Source: CAYQDR01 sp964416315
GTDB taxonomy: Bacteria; Methylomirabilota; Methylomirabilia; Rokubacteriales; DASRDR01
Length of the DNA: 27,895 bases
NCBI GenBank assembly: GCA_964416315.1
Contig: CAYQDR010000057.1
Span: forward strand, 1-27,895
Direction of reading: 5' to 3'
Below are positions 16,046 to 23,744 of this stretch, one piece after another. Each line of letters starts with the position of its first letter. Position 1 is the first letter of the stretch. The notes under the pieces were generated by a model. It was not told the origin of the DNA and ran no database searches. It was given only the letters and a program-made list of their open reading frames with translations. A program made the position numbers and the translations under genes.

Positions 16046-16684
16046 TCACGGCCCCCCGTCGGTCGCGCGCGGCCTGGGCCGCCCGCGGGTCCGCAGGCCC
16101 CACGCGGCGACGGCCGCGCCGGCGGCGCCCAGGAGGAGGTCCCACGCGGGGAGGCCCAGGCTCCAGTCCACGCCGGCCGCGGCGAGGCTCGAGGCCGCGA
16201 GGAGGCCGGCGACCCAGGCGCCGAGGTCGGGGAGGCGCCGCCCGAGCGGGGAGCCGGGCCGGAGGGCGGCGGCGGCGAGGACGGCGCCGGCCGTGTCGAT
16301 CCCGACGTCGAGCAGGGCCGGCGAACGGTTCGGGGCGAGGCCCTGGCGCAGCTCGTCGGCAAGGGCGTAGAGGGCCGAGAGCGTGACCGCCCAGCGGGCG
16401 GCGCTCGCGGGCGGGTGATCGGGGCCGAGGGCGCGGAGCCACAGGGCGGCGAGAATGCCGTACTCGACGAGGTGGGCGGCCCTGCGGGCCAGGATGTGAA
16501 GCGCGTGGAGGGCGTCCGGCCCGGCCCACGGGAGGAGGCGGCCGAGGAGCGGCAGGAGCCAGGGCGTGGTCTGGTCAGCGCCGAAGCGCTCGCCCGAGAG
16601 AAGCGCGATCACGCCCATCCAGGCCAGCGGCGGGCCGTAACGCGCGAGGACGCGGGTCGCTGGGTCCGCTCGCGGCACCGTCAC
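16046..16684 (-). CDS. VanZ-like membrane protein
   Basis: Small integral membrane protein, 212 residues, resembling the VanZ family: a first hydrophobic segment (PPLAWMGVIALLSG), then HILARRAAHLVEYGILAALWLRAL with the conserved His and Glu-Tyr of VanZ, ALADELRQGLAPNRSPALLDVGIDTAGA (the Asp/Glu-rich loop), and further hydrophobic stretches. VanZ itself gives low-level teicoplanin resistance; most homologues have unknown roles. GTG 16684 overlaps the preceding stop by 4 bp (GTGA), so it is coupled to the methyltransferase remnant. A short inverted repeat (16033-16050) covers its 3' end. Confidence 0.8.
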   Translation of the reverse strand: MTVPRADPATRVLARYGPPLAWMGVIALLSGERFGADQTTPWLLPLLGRLLPWAGPDALHALHILARRAAHLVEYGILAALWLRALGPDHPPASAARWAVTLSALYALADELRQGLAPNRSPALLDVGIDTAGAVLAAAALRPGSPLGRRLPDLGAWVAGLLAASSLAAAGVDWSLGLPAWDLLLGAAGAAVAAWGLRTRGRPRPRATDGGP

Positions 16685-17025
16685 GCCGCCCGGCGGGCCA
16701 CGCCCCGGTAGAGGTAGGCGAGCGGCTTCGGCCCGGGAGCGTAGCCCGTCTCGAGTTCCGCCAGCTCGAAGCCGGCATCCGCGATCAGCGCGTCCATCTT
16801 CCGGTTCAGGTGGCATCCGCCGGCAAGCCGGCTCCAGAGGCGGTCCAGCCGGTCCTGCCAGGCCCGCACCCCCGGGTCCGGCGACCAGCCGTGCTCGACG
16901 AAGAGCAGGCGACCGACCGTCCCCGACGCCCGAGGCAGGAACCGGGCGCGCTCGGCCCGCGCCGCCGGGTTTTGCATGGCGAGGTTGATCAGTCGGGGGA
17001 GGACGGACCGGGCGTAGACGCTCAC
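16681..17025 (-). pseudogene. Class I SAM methyltransferase remnant with internal deletion
   Basis: 114 codons that read as the two ends of a normal methyltransferase of about 200 residues. Residues 1-38 (SVYARSVLPRLINLAMQNP, then PRASGTVG) match the family's N-terminal helix. From about 39 on (RLLFVEHGWSPDPGVRAWQD, GGCHLNRKMDALI, LETGYAPGPKPLAYLYRG) it matches the C-terminus. Between them, near 16911, the whole SAM-binding region (usual motif LEVGxGxGxNL through the post-motif strands) is missing, about 90-100 residues, with the frame kept. It cannot bind SAM as known relatives do. The start is GTG 17025. It is coupled to the VanZ-like gene. The family is inferred from memory of homologues. 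Confidence 0.7.
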
Positions 17026-17106
17026 GAACGGTTCCCGCGTGCCATCGTCGCCCTCTAGTCTGCCACGATGGCGCTCGACCCCGGGGGCATCGGCCGCCGC
17101 GGAACG

Positions 17107-17136
17107 TTGACAAGCCTCGGCGGGGCCCCCTAAGAT
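17107..17136 (+). promoter_or_regulatory. Promoter of mrfAB, probably leaderless
   Basis: TTGACA (17107-17112, perfect -35), an 18-bp spacer and TAAGAT (17131-17136, 5 of 6) end 9 nt before ATG 17146, with no Shine-Dalgarno between. The transcript should start within a few bases of the start codon. Confidence 0.75.
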
Positions 17137-17145
17137 GCGGGCGAC

Positions 17146-19551
17146 ATGGCGGCGCAGACCGAGCCTCGCGCCGACCTCGCCGAGCTGATCGATCGCCTCG
17201 CCGCCGAGGCCGGGGAGGCCGTCACGGCCTTCCGGCGCTTCCCGGCTCGTCCCGCCACCGCCGTGCCGATCCCCGACTCGGTGGACCCGCGGATCGCCGC
17301 GGCGCTCCGGCGCCGCGGCATCGAGGCCCTCTACAGCCACCAGGGGCGCGCGCTCGAGCTCCTCGACAAGGGCGGGCACTGCGTGGTCGTGACGCCGACC
17401 GCGTCCGGCAAGACGCTCTGCTACAATCTCCCCGTCCTCCAGGCGCTGGTCCGCGACCCCGCGGCCCGGGCCCTCTACCTCTTCCCGACCAAGGCGCTCG
17501 CCCAGGACCAGCTCGCCGAGCTGGAGGAACTGGCGCGGGCGCTCCCCGAGCTGCGCATCCACACCTACGACGGCGACACGCCCCAGGACGCCCGGCGCGC
17601 CGTCCGGGCGCGGGCGAATCTGGTGCTCACCAACCCGGACATGCTCCACTCCGGGGTCCTCCCGCACCACACGAAGTGGCTCGGGCTCTTCCAGAACGTC
17701 CGCTACGTCATCATCGACGAGCTCCACAGCTACCGCGGCGTGTTCGGGAGCCACCTCGCGAACGTGCTGCGGCGGCTCGCCCGGGTCTGCCGGCACTACG
17801 GCTCGGCGCCCCAGTTCATCTGCGCCTCCGCGACGATCGCGAACCCGCAGGAGCTGGCCGAGCACCTGATCGGCCAGCCGGTCGGCCTCGTCGCGGAGAA
17901 CGGCGCGCCCCGCGGTGAGAAGGTGCTGCTCTTCTACAACCCGCCCGTCGTCAACGCCGAGCTGGGGATCCGGCGCCCGTACCTCAAGGAAGCGTCGCGG
18001 CTGGCGACCCCGTTCCTCCGGGCCGGCATCTCGACCATCGTGTTCGCGGGGAGCCGGCTCGCCCAGGAGGTGCTGCTCACGGCGCTCAAGGCGGCGGTCG
18101 AGCGGGCGCCGGCCCTGACCGACGTGGTCCGCGGCTACCGGGGCGGGTACCTGCCGGGTCGGCGGCGGGAGGTCGAGCGGGGGCTCCGGGAGGGCGAAGT
18201 GCTCGGCGTGGTCTCGACCAACGCCCTCGAGCTCGGGATCGACATCGGCCGCCTCGACGTGGCGGTGCTGGCGGGCTACCCCGGGACGATCGCCTCGACC
18301 TGGCAGCAGGCCGGGCGCGCCGGGCGGCGGAGCGGACTCTCGGCGGCGATCCTCGTCGCCTCCTCGACGCCGCTCGACCAGTTCATGGTCACGCACCCCG
18401 AGTATTTCTTCGGAGCCTCCCCCGAGCACGGGCTCGTCAACCCCGACAACCCGTACATCCTCGTGAGCCATCTGAAGTGCGCCGCGTTCGAGCTGCCCTT
18501 CGCCGACGGGGAGCGGTTCGGCGACCGGGACGTGACCACGTACCTCCGGCTCCTCGAGGAGGACGGGCTGCTCCACCGGACGGGCGGGCGGTGGCACTGG
18601 ACCAGCGAGAGCTACCCCGCCGACCACCTGTCCCTGCGGACCGTCGCGAGCGACAACTTCGTCGTGGTGGACACGACGCACCGCGAGATGATCGGCCCGC
18701 AGCTCACGAAGAAGCGGCAGGTGATCGCCGAGGTGGACTGGAAGAGCGCGTTCGGGATGATTCACCCGAAGGCGATCTACCTGGTGGAGGGGGAGCAGTA
18801 CGAGGTCCAGGAGCTCCGCTTCCGCGAGGACGAGGAGAAGGTCGCGTACGTCCGGCGGGTCGCGGTGGACTACTTCACGGACGCGGTGACGGCGAAGGGC
18901 GTCTGGGCGCTCGATCGCTTCCGGGACGCGCTGGCCGGTGCGGGCCGCGTGGAGCAGGGGGAGCTGCTGGTCGCCGAGCAGGTGGTCGGGTTCAAGAAGA
19001 TCAAGTTCGACACGATGGAGAACGTCGGCGCCGGCGAGGTCGAGCTCCCGCAGCAGGAGATGCAGACAGCGGGGCTCTGGCTGACGATCCCGCCCGCGAC
19101 GCTGGCGGCCGTGTCCGGGGACCGCGACGCCCTCGTGGACGGCCTTCGCGGCCTCACGCACCTCCTCCGCCACCTGGCGCCGCTCTTCCTCATGTGCGAC
19201 GTCCGCGACCTCGGCTCCTGGCTCGGCGACGCGGCTCCGACGCCGGAGCCGGCGGCGCGCGAAGGGAGTACGCCGCGCGTGCTGACGGCCCAGGGAACGC
19301 GCGCCCGCCTGCTGGCCGCCGAGCGTTTCGAGCCGACCGTCTACCTCTACGACAACCACCCGGGCGGGATCGGCCTCGTGGAGCGGCTCTTCGAGCTGGT
19401 CCCGGAGCTCCTCGCGCAGGCGCGCGACACGCTCGCCGCCTGCCCCTGCCGCGCCGGCTGCCCCTCCTGCGTCGGGCCCGTGAACGAGGTCGGCCGCCAG
19501 GCGAAGCCGATCGCCGCGCGCCTGGTCGAACGGCTCCTCGGGACGGCGTGA
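17146..19551 (+). CDS. mrfA: DEAD/DEAH-box DNA repair helicase, MrfA (YprA) family
   Basis: Superfamily 2 helicase of 801 residues. Motif I TPTASGKT (83-90), motif II DELH (191-194), motif III SATI, and motif VI QQAGRAGRRSG are intact. The C-terminal DUF1998-type region carries a four-cysteine cluster CPCRAGCPSC (about 766-775), the zinc-binding signature of MrfA. In Bacillus subtilis MrfA works with the exonuclease MrfB in a UvrABC-independent repair route for mitomycin C damage. Here the next gene, overlapping by 4 bp, is an MrfB-like exonuclease, which strongly supports the assignment. It is transcribed from a strong promoter that implies a leaderless mRNA. The repair role in this organism is inferred. 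Confidence 0.9.
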   Translation: MAAQTEPRADLAELIDRLAAEAGEAVTAFRRFPARPATAVPIPDSVDPRIAAALRRRGIEALYSHQGRALELLDKGGHCVVVTPTASGKTLCYNLPVLQALVRDPAARALYLFPTKALAQDQLAELEELARALPELRIHTYDGDTPQDARRAVRARANLVLTNPDMLHSGVLPHHTKWLGLFQNVRYVIIDELHSYRGVFGSHLANVLRRLARVCRHYGSAPQFICASATIANPQELAEHLIGQPVGLVAENGAPRGEKVLLFYNPPVVNAELGIRRPYLKEASRLATPFLRAGISTIVFAGSRLAQEVLLTALKAAVERAPALTDVVRGYRGGYLPGRRREVERGLREGEVLGVVSTNALELGIDIGRLDVAVLAGYPGTIASTWQQAGRAGRRSGLSAAILVASSTPLDQFMVTHPEYFFGASPEHGLVNPDNPYILVSHLKCAAFELPFADGERFGDRDVTTYLRLLEEDGLLHRTGGRWHWTSESYPADHLSLRTVASDNFVVVDTTHREMIGPQLTKKRQVIAEVDWKSAFGMIHPKAIYLVEGEQYEVQELRFREDEEKVAYVRRVAVDYFTDAVTAKGVWALDRFRDALAGAGRVEQGELLVAEQVVGFKKIKFDTMENVGAGEVELPQQEMQTAGLWLTIPPATLAAVSGDRDALVDGLRGLTHLLRHLAPLFLMCDVRDLGSWLGDAAPTPEPAAREGSTPRVLTAQGTRARLLAAERFEPTVYLYDNHPGGIGLVERLFELVPELLAQARDTLAACPCRAGCPSCVGPVNEVGRQAKPIAARLVERLLGTA

Positions 19552-20741
19552 TCGACGCCCTCCGGCCGTCCCCGGCCGGCCGCCAGGCTGAGCTCGGTCG
19601 CCTGCGAGCGATGCTGCGCCGCCTGGAGACGAGTGCGCCCGCCGCGCGGCGGGCGCCGGCCCCCCGGGCGCTCGCCCTGGACCGCGTCGAGACGCCCCAC
19701 GGCGTGGCACTCTGCCGGAGCGAGGCCGTCCCGCTTCCCGCGTCGGTGGCGGGCGCGATGGGTGGGGCGGGCACCCCCGACACCGTGTTCCTCGACACCG
19801 AGACGACGGGCCTCGCGGGGGGGACGGGCACCTACGTGTTCCTGGTCGGGCTCGCGAGGTGGGGCGGGGGCGGGCTCCGCGTCACGCAGTACTTCCTCGG
19901 GGACCTCGCCGCGGAGGCGGCGTTCCTCGCGGCGGTCCGTGAGGCCCTGGCCGGCGCAGGGCAGCTCGTCACGTTCAACGGACGGACGTTCGACCTGCCG
20001 CTCCTGGAGACCCGGTACCTCTTGAGCCGCGCGCCGTGGTGGGGGGCGGACGTGCCGCACCTCGACCTGTATCCTCTGGCCCGAGCGCTCTGGCGCGCGC
20101 GCGTCGCCGACTGTCGCCTCACGACGCTCGAGACCGCGCTCCTCGACCTCGACCGCGGGGACGATCTGCCGGGGTCGGAGATGCCGAGGCTCTACTTCCG
20201 CTACCTCCGCTCCGGGGATCCAGGCGTCCTGCCGCGGATCTTCGCCCACAACCGCTGGGACCTCGTCGCCCTCGCGGCGCTCGCCGCCCGGGCCGAGGCG
20301 CTCCTCACGGGCCCCGACCCGCGCCACGACCCGCGGGAGTGGCTGGGTGCGGCGCGCTGGCTCGAGCGCCGGGACTCGGCCCGAAGCGTGCGCTTCTACG
20401 AGGCCGCGCTCGGCGCCGATCTGCCCGGGGCGGCGCGCACACGTGCCGGCTGGCGGCTCGGCCGCCTCTGGCGGCGCGCCGGGCGGCTCGACGCAGCCCA
20501 TGCGCTCTGGACGCATGTCGTGCAGGCGGATCCCGCGCCGCCGCTCGGGCTCCTGGTGGACTGCGCCAAGATCCGTGAGCACCACGCGCGGGACTACCGG
20601 GGGGCGCTCGCCCTCACGCGCGCGGCGCTCGCGCGCGCCGAGACCGAAGCGCCGGAGGAGCTCCGCCCCGCCGTCCTCGAGGCGCTGCACCACCGCGCCC
20701 GCCGCCTCGAGCGGCGCCTCGCGCGACGGCTGGTGCCGTAG
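19548..20741 (+). CDS. mrfB: DEDDh exonuclease with TPR-like tail, MrfB (YprB) family
   Basis: 397 residues. The RNase H-fold exonuclease domain (about 78-250) shows Exo I FLDTETTGL with Asp83 and Glu85, Exo II NGRTFDLPLLETR with Asp149, and Exo III HNRWD with His234 and Asp238: the DEDDh set of metal and catalytic residues. Residues from about 260 to the end are Ala/Arg/Leu-rich paired helices resembling TPRs, as in YprB. GTG 19548 overlaps the helicase TGA in GTGA, so the two proteins are translationally coupled. Predicted to degrade DNA after MrfA unwinding in crosslink or adduct repair. Confidence 0.9.
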   Translation: MIDALRPSPAGRQAELGRLRAMLRRLETSAPAARRAPAPRALALDRVETPHGVALCRSEAVPLPASVAGAMGGAGTPDTVFLDTETTGLAGGTGTYVFLVGLARWGGGGLRVTQYFLGDLAAEAAFLAAVREALAGAGQLVTFNGRTFDLPLLETRYLLSRAPWWGADVPHLDLYPLARALWRARVADCRLTTLETALLDLDRGDDLPGSEMPRLYFRYLRSGDPGVLPRIFAHNRWDLVALAALAARAEALLTGPDPRHDPREWLGAARWLERRDSARSVRFYEAALGADLPGAARTRAGWRLGRLWRRAGRLDAAHALWTHVVQADPAPPLGLLVDCAKIREHHARDYRGALALTRAALARAETEAPEELRPAVLEALHHRARRLERRLARRLVP

Positions 20742-20755
20742 GGCGCAGGGCCGGC

Positions 20756-20774
20756 GGTCCTGGCATCCAGGACC
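20756..20774. terminator. Hairpin between convergent mrfB and ABC ATPase genes
   Basis: A perfect 8-bp stem (GGTCCTGG/CCAGGACC) with a CAT loop sits in the 54-bp gap where the two genes meet tail to tail. No strong T-run on either side. Best read as a bidirectional terminator. Confidence 0.55.
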
Positions 20775-20795
20775 TCGATCTTCGGACTCCGCGGA

Positions 20796-21845
20796 TCAGC
20801 TCCCCTCGGTCAGCGGGAACGCGACGACGTGGATCAGGTTGGCCACCAGGCGGACGCGCGTTCCGATCGAGTAGATCGCCGTGGACGGCTGGACCGAGTG
20901 GACGCGGGCTCCCGAGGCCAGGCGGAGCCGGTAGAGGTTCTCGGCGCCGTGGAACTGCCGGTCCACGACCATCACGTCGCCCTCGGGGTGGGGGATGAAG
21001 TCGATGTCGTCGGGTCGAATCATGATGTCCACCGGTATCCCGGTGGGGTGCGCGCCGGGGTTCGCCACGGTCCCGATCTCCGTGACGATCCCCTCCTCCT
21101 TCACGAAGCCACGGAGGAAGTCCGCCTCGCCGACGAACTCGGCGACGAACCGCGTCGCGGGGTGGTGGTAGACCTCGTAGGGCACGTCGAGTTGCTCGAG
21201 GTGCCCCGCGTTGAGGACGCCGACGCGGTCCGCGAGCGTGAAGGCCTCCTGCTGGTCGTGGGTCACGAAGATCGCGGTCGTTCCGGTGGTGCGGAGGATC
21301 TTCTCGACCTCCTCGCGCATCACGGCGCGCAGGTCGGCATCGAGGTTGGAGAAGGGCTCGTCGAGGCAGATCAGGGCGGGTGCGGGCGCGAGAGCGCGGG
21401 CGAGCGCGACGCGCTGCTGCTGGCCGCCCGAGAGCTCGTGGGGGTACCGGCCGGCGAGCACGCCGAGCCCGACCAGCTCGAGCACCTCGCCCACCCGCAG
21501 GGCGCGGGTCGCGCGGTCGAAGCGTCCGAGCCCGAAGGCCACGTTCTCGGCGACGGCCAGGTGCGGGAAGAGCGCATAGTCCTGGAAAACCATCCCGACG
21601 CCCCGCGTTTCGGGCGGGACTGCCGTGCCGTTGCCGGCCATCAGCTGGCCACGCAGCTCGACCGTGCCGCGGTCCGGGACCTCGAACCCGGCGATCAACC
21701 GGAGCGTCGTGGTCTTCCCGCACCCGGACGGGCCGAGCAGGGTCACGATCTCCCCGGGTTCCACGGTGAGCGAAAGCGCGTCCACGGCCGGGGGGTCGTG
21801 GGGTGCGAAGCGCTTGGTGACGTCACGGAGACGGAGGAGGCTCAC
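20796..21845 (-). CDS. fbpC: Iron(III)-type ABC transporter ATP-binding protein
   Basis: ATPase of 349 residues in the FbpC/PotA (CUT1-like) group. Walker A GPSGCGKTT (38-46), Q-loop FQDYALFPH (87-95), signature LSGGQQQ (138-144), Walker B ALICLDEPFSNLD (157-169), H-loop VTHDQQEA. From about 240 on it has a TOBE-type regulatory domain (MIRPDDIDF and RVRLVANLIH). GTG 21845 lies 36 nt after the DtxR-family stop, so regulator and ATPase form one transcript. The binding protein and permease are divergently transcribed on the far side of the regulator, together a complete Fe(III)-type importer. The symbol reflects the context; other substrates of this family are possible. Confidence 0.88.
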   Translation of the reverse strand: MSLLRLRDVTKRFAPHDPPAVDALSLTVEPGEIVTLLGPSGCGKTTTLRLIAGFEVPDRGTVELRGQLMAGNGTAVPPETRGVGMVFQDYALFPHLAVAENVAFGLGRFDRATRALRVGEVLELVGLGVLAGRYPHELSGGQQQRVALARALAPAPALICLDEPFSNLDADLRAVMREEVEKILRTTGTTAIFVTHDQQEAFTLADRVGVLNAGHLEQLDVPYEVYHHPATRFVAEFVGEADFLRGFVKEEGIVTEIGTVANPGAHPTGIPVDIMIRPDDIDFIPHPEGDVMVVDRQFHGAENLYRLRLASGARVHSVQPSTAIYSIGTRVRLVANLIHVVAFPLTEGS

Positions 21846-21881
21846 GACCGGAACCAGAGGGCGCGGCCGTCGGGCGGGCCG

Positions 21882-22595
21882 CTAGGTCGGCTCATAGATC
21901 CAGATCTTGGCGGCGGCCGCGAGCCCCAGCACGATCGGCGTGCCGTCTCGCAGGGCGGTGATCGTCCCGGCCCACGGCGCGACCTCCTGGATCAGGAGGC
22001 GGGTGCCGGGCCTCACGTGGCTCCGCCAGAGGTGGTCGAGGAGCCGCCGGTCGGCCTCCGCCTCCTCGGTGATGCGCTCGACGACGACCGTGCTGCCCTC
22101 CCGGGCCTGGTCGAGCGGGAACGGTCGGATCGGGGCGGGGCGCGCGAGCCCGGGGATCGGGTTCCCGTGGGGGCACGTGCTCGGCATCCCCAGGATCGCG
22201 GCCAGCCGCTCCTCGACCCGGGGGGAAAGGGCGTGCTCGAGGCGGTGCGCCTCCTCGTGCGCGTCCGTCCAGTTCAGCTCGAGGATGTCCGTGAGCCAGC
22301 GCTCGAGGAGGCGGTGGCGCCGCGCCATCACCTCGGCCAGCGCCTTGCCCTTCTTCGTGAAGGCGATCTCCTTGCTCGCCCGGAGCCGGATGTAGCCGGC
22401 CCGGACCATGCGCTGGACCGCCTCCGTGACCGCCGGGGGCGAGACGCGCATGTGCTTGGCGAGGCGGGCGCCGATGACCGGCCCGCCGCTCCCGGTCAGG
22501 TCGTAGATGGCCCCGAGGTAGTCCTGGACCGAGGCCGTGCTCTCGGCCTCCCGAACCCCTTGTTTTCTGCTTGACACACTTTTTTTATTAGGCAT
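21882..22595 (-). CDS. DtxR/MntR-family metal-dependent repressor
   Basis: 237 residues. The N-terminal winged helix (about 22-85; VQDYLGAIYDLTG, then LAKHMRVSPPAVTEAVQRMVRAGYI) is followed by the dimer/metal domain with His94, Glu98, and AHRLEHALS containing His117, Glu120 and His121. The conserved CPHGNPIPG (141-149) and a FeoA/SH3-like C-terminal domain complete the long-form architecture. At the primary metal site, the residue equivalent to DtxR Cys102 is His117, so metal preference (Fe or Mn) cannot be set from sequence. ATG 22595 lies in the centre of a palindrome, arguing for autorepression. It is followed by the ATPase gene and faces the binding-protein gene, so it probably controls this importer. 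Confidence 0.92.
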   Translation of the reverse strand: MPNKKSVSSRKQGVREAESTASVQDYLGAIYDLTGSGGPVIGARLAKHMRVSPPAVTEAVQRMVRAGYIRLRASKEIAFTKKGKALAEVMARRHRLLERWLTDILELNWTDAHEEAHRLEHALSPRVEERLAAILGMPSTCPHGNPIPGLARPAPIRPFPLDQAREGSTVVVERITEEAEADRRLLDHLWRSHVRPGTRLLIQEVAPWAGTITALRDGTPIVLGLAAAAKIWIYEPT

Positions 22596-22602
22596 GCTTA
22601 AT
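22587..22602. promoter_or_regulatory. DtxR-type operator over the regulator start codon
   Basis: ATTAGGCATGCTTAAT is a 16-bp palindrome with one mismatched pair; its TTAGG...TTAA form resembles DtxR/IdeR boxes. The regulator's ATG (22595-22593) lies at its centre, and a TTGACA hexamer (22571-22576) for the rightward genes is 10 bp to the left. Binding would be expected to affect both directions. It sits in an AT-rich island. The matching -10 for the rightward promoter is not clear (TAATAC at 22599 would need a 22-bp spacer). Confidence 0.65.
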
Positions 22603-22696
22603 ACAGCGCCCACCGGGGCGCGATGCCATTGTAACGCCGGGGGGCGGCTGAGGCCAAGGCCGGCCCTGCACCTCTTGTCGAGGGAGGATTCCCACG

Positions 22697-23719
22697 ATGC
22701 AGAGTCGCCTGGTCCGCGTGAGCTGGTTGACGACCGCCCTGCTCCTTGCGGCGGCGGTCGCCGCGCCCGGGGCCCGGGCGGCCGGGGGCGCCGAGGTCGT
22801 TGTCTACTCCGCGCGCATCGAGCAGCTGATCAAGCCGATGTTCGACGCCTTCACCGCGAGGAGCGGGGTCCGGGTGCGCCTGTTCAGCGCGAGCGAGGCC
22901 GAACTCTACGAGCGTCTCAAGGCCGAAGGGTCGAGCACCCCCGCCGACGTGCTCATGACGGTGGACGTCGGCAACCTGTGGCTCGCCCAGCAGGCGGGGC
23001 TCCTCCAGGGGTTCCAGTCGGCCGTCATCGAGCGGAACGTCCCCGCGCACCTCCGGGCGAAGGGGAATGAATGGGTCGGTCTGTCGGTGCGGGCGCGGAC
23101 CATCGTCTACAGCCCCGAGCGCGTCAAGCCGGAGACCGTGCCCTCGTACGAATCGCTGGGCGACCCGCGCTGGCGGGGCCGGCTCTGCCTCCGCACCTCC
23201 AAGAAGGTTTACAACCAGTCGATGGTCGCGACGATGATCAAGACGCTCGGCGAGAAGCGGACGGAGGGGGTGCTCCGGGGCTGGATGGCCAACGAACCCC
23301 GGATCTTCGCGAGCGACACGAAGCTCCTCGAGGCGATCGCGGCGGGGCAGTGCGACCTGGGGCTGGTCAACACCTACTACCTCGCCGCCATCAAGGCCAA
23401 GGATGCCGCGTTTCCGGTGGCCCTCGCCTGGGCGAACCAGAAGGACCGCGGGGTGCACGTGAACGTGTCGGGGGCCGGCGTGACGCGTCACGCGCCGCAT
23501 CGGGCGGAGGCGATCCGCCTCGTCGAGTTCCTGTCGATGCCGGAGGCGCAGAGTCTCTACGCCGACGTCAACTACGAGTATCCCGCCAATCCGGCCGTCA
23601 GGCCGAGCGCGCTGCTCGCCGCGTGGGGACCCTTCACCGCCGACCAGGTGGACGTGGCGGCGGCCGGCGAGTTCCAGGCGGCGGCCGTCAGGCTGATGGA
23701 CCGGGTCGGCTGGAAGTGA
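22697..23719 (+). CDS. Iron(III)-type ABC transporter substrate-binding protein
   Basis: Periplasmic binding protein of 340 residues in the FbpA/FutA group. Signal peptide 1-28 (LTTALLLAAAVAAPGARA), then VVVYSAR with Tyr37, the ADVLMTVDVGNLW domain-1 strand, and LGLVNTYYLA with the Tyr227-Tyr228 pair that binds Fe(III) in this family. ATG 22697 has GGGAGGA 8 nt upstream. It is followed 25 nt later by the permease and lies across the operator region from the DtxR-family gene. Together they suggest metal-repressed ferric iron uptake; the metal is inferred from the tyrosines. Confidence 0.92.
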   Translation: MQSRLVRVSWLTTALLLAAAVAAPGARAAGGAEVVVYSARIEQLIKPMFDAFTARSGVRVRLFSASEAELYERLKAEGSSTPADVLMTVDVGNLWLAQQAGLLQGFQSAVIERNVPAHLRAKGNEWVGLSVRARTIVYSPERVKPETVPSYESLGDPRWRGRLCLRTSKKVYNQSMVATMIKTLGEKRTEGVLRGWMANEPRIFASDTKLLEAIAAGQCDLGLVNTYYLAAIKAKDAAFPVALAWANQKDRGVHVNVSGAGVTRHAPHRAEAIRLVEFLSMPEAQSLYADVNYEYPANPAVRPSALLAAWGPFTADQVDVAAAGEFQAAAVRLMDRVGWK

Positions 23720-23744
23720 CGCGCGGGCCCGTGCCCGTCGGACG

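Noticed and set aside
17026..19710. Minus-strand frame continuing upstream of the methyltransferase remnant for nearly 900 codons
   Set aside because: It is antisense to mrfA and has no recognisable domain; only the last 114 codons resemble a protein family.
22571..22604. Full sigma-70 promoter for the iron-binding protein
   Set aside because: TTGACA is perfect but no convincing -10 falls 16-18 bp away; the best (TAATAC) needs 22 bp, so no promoter is annotated.
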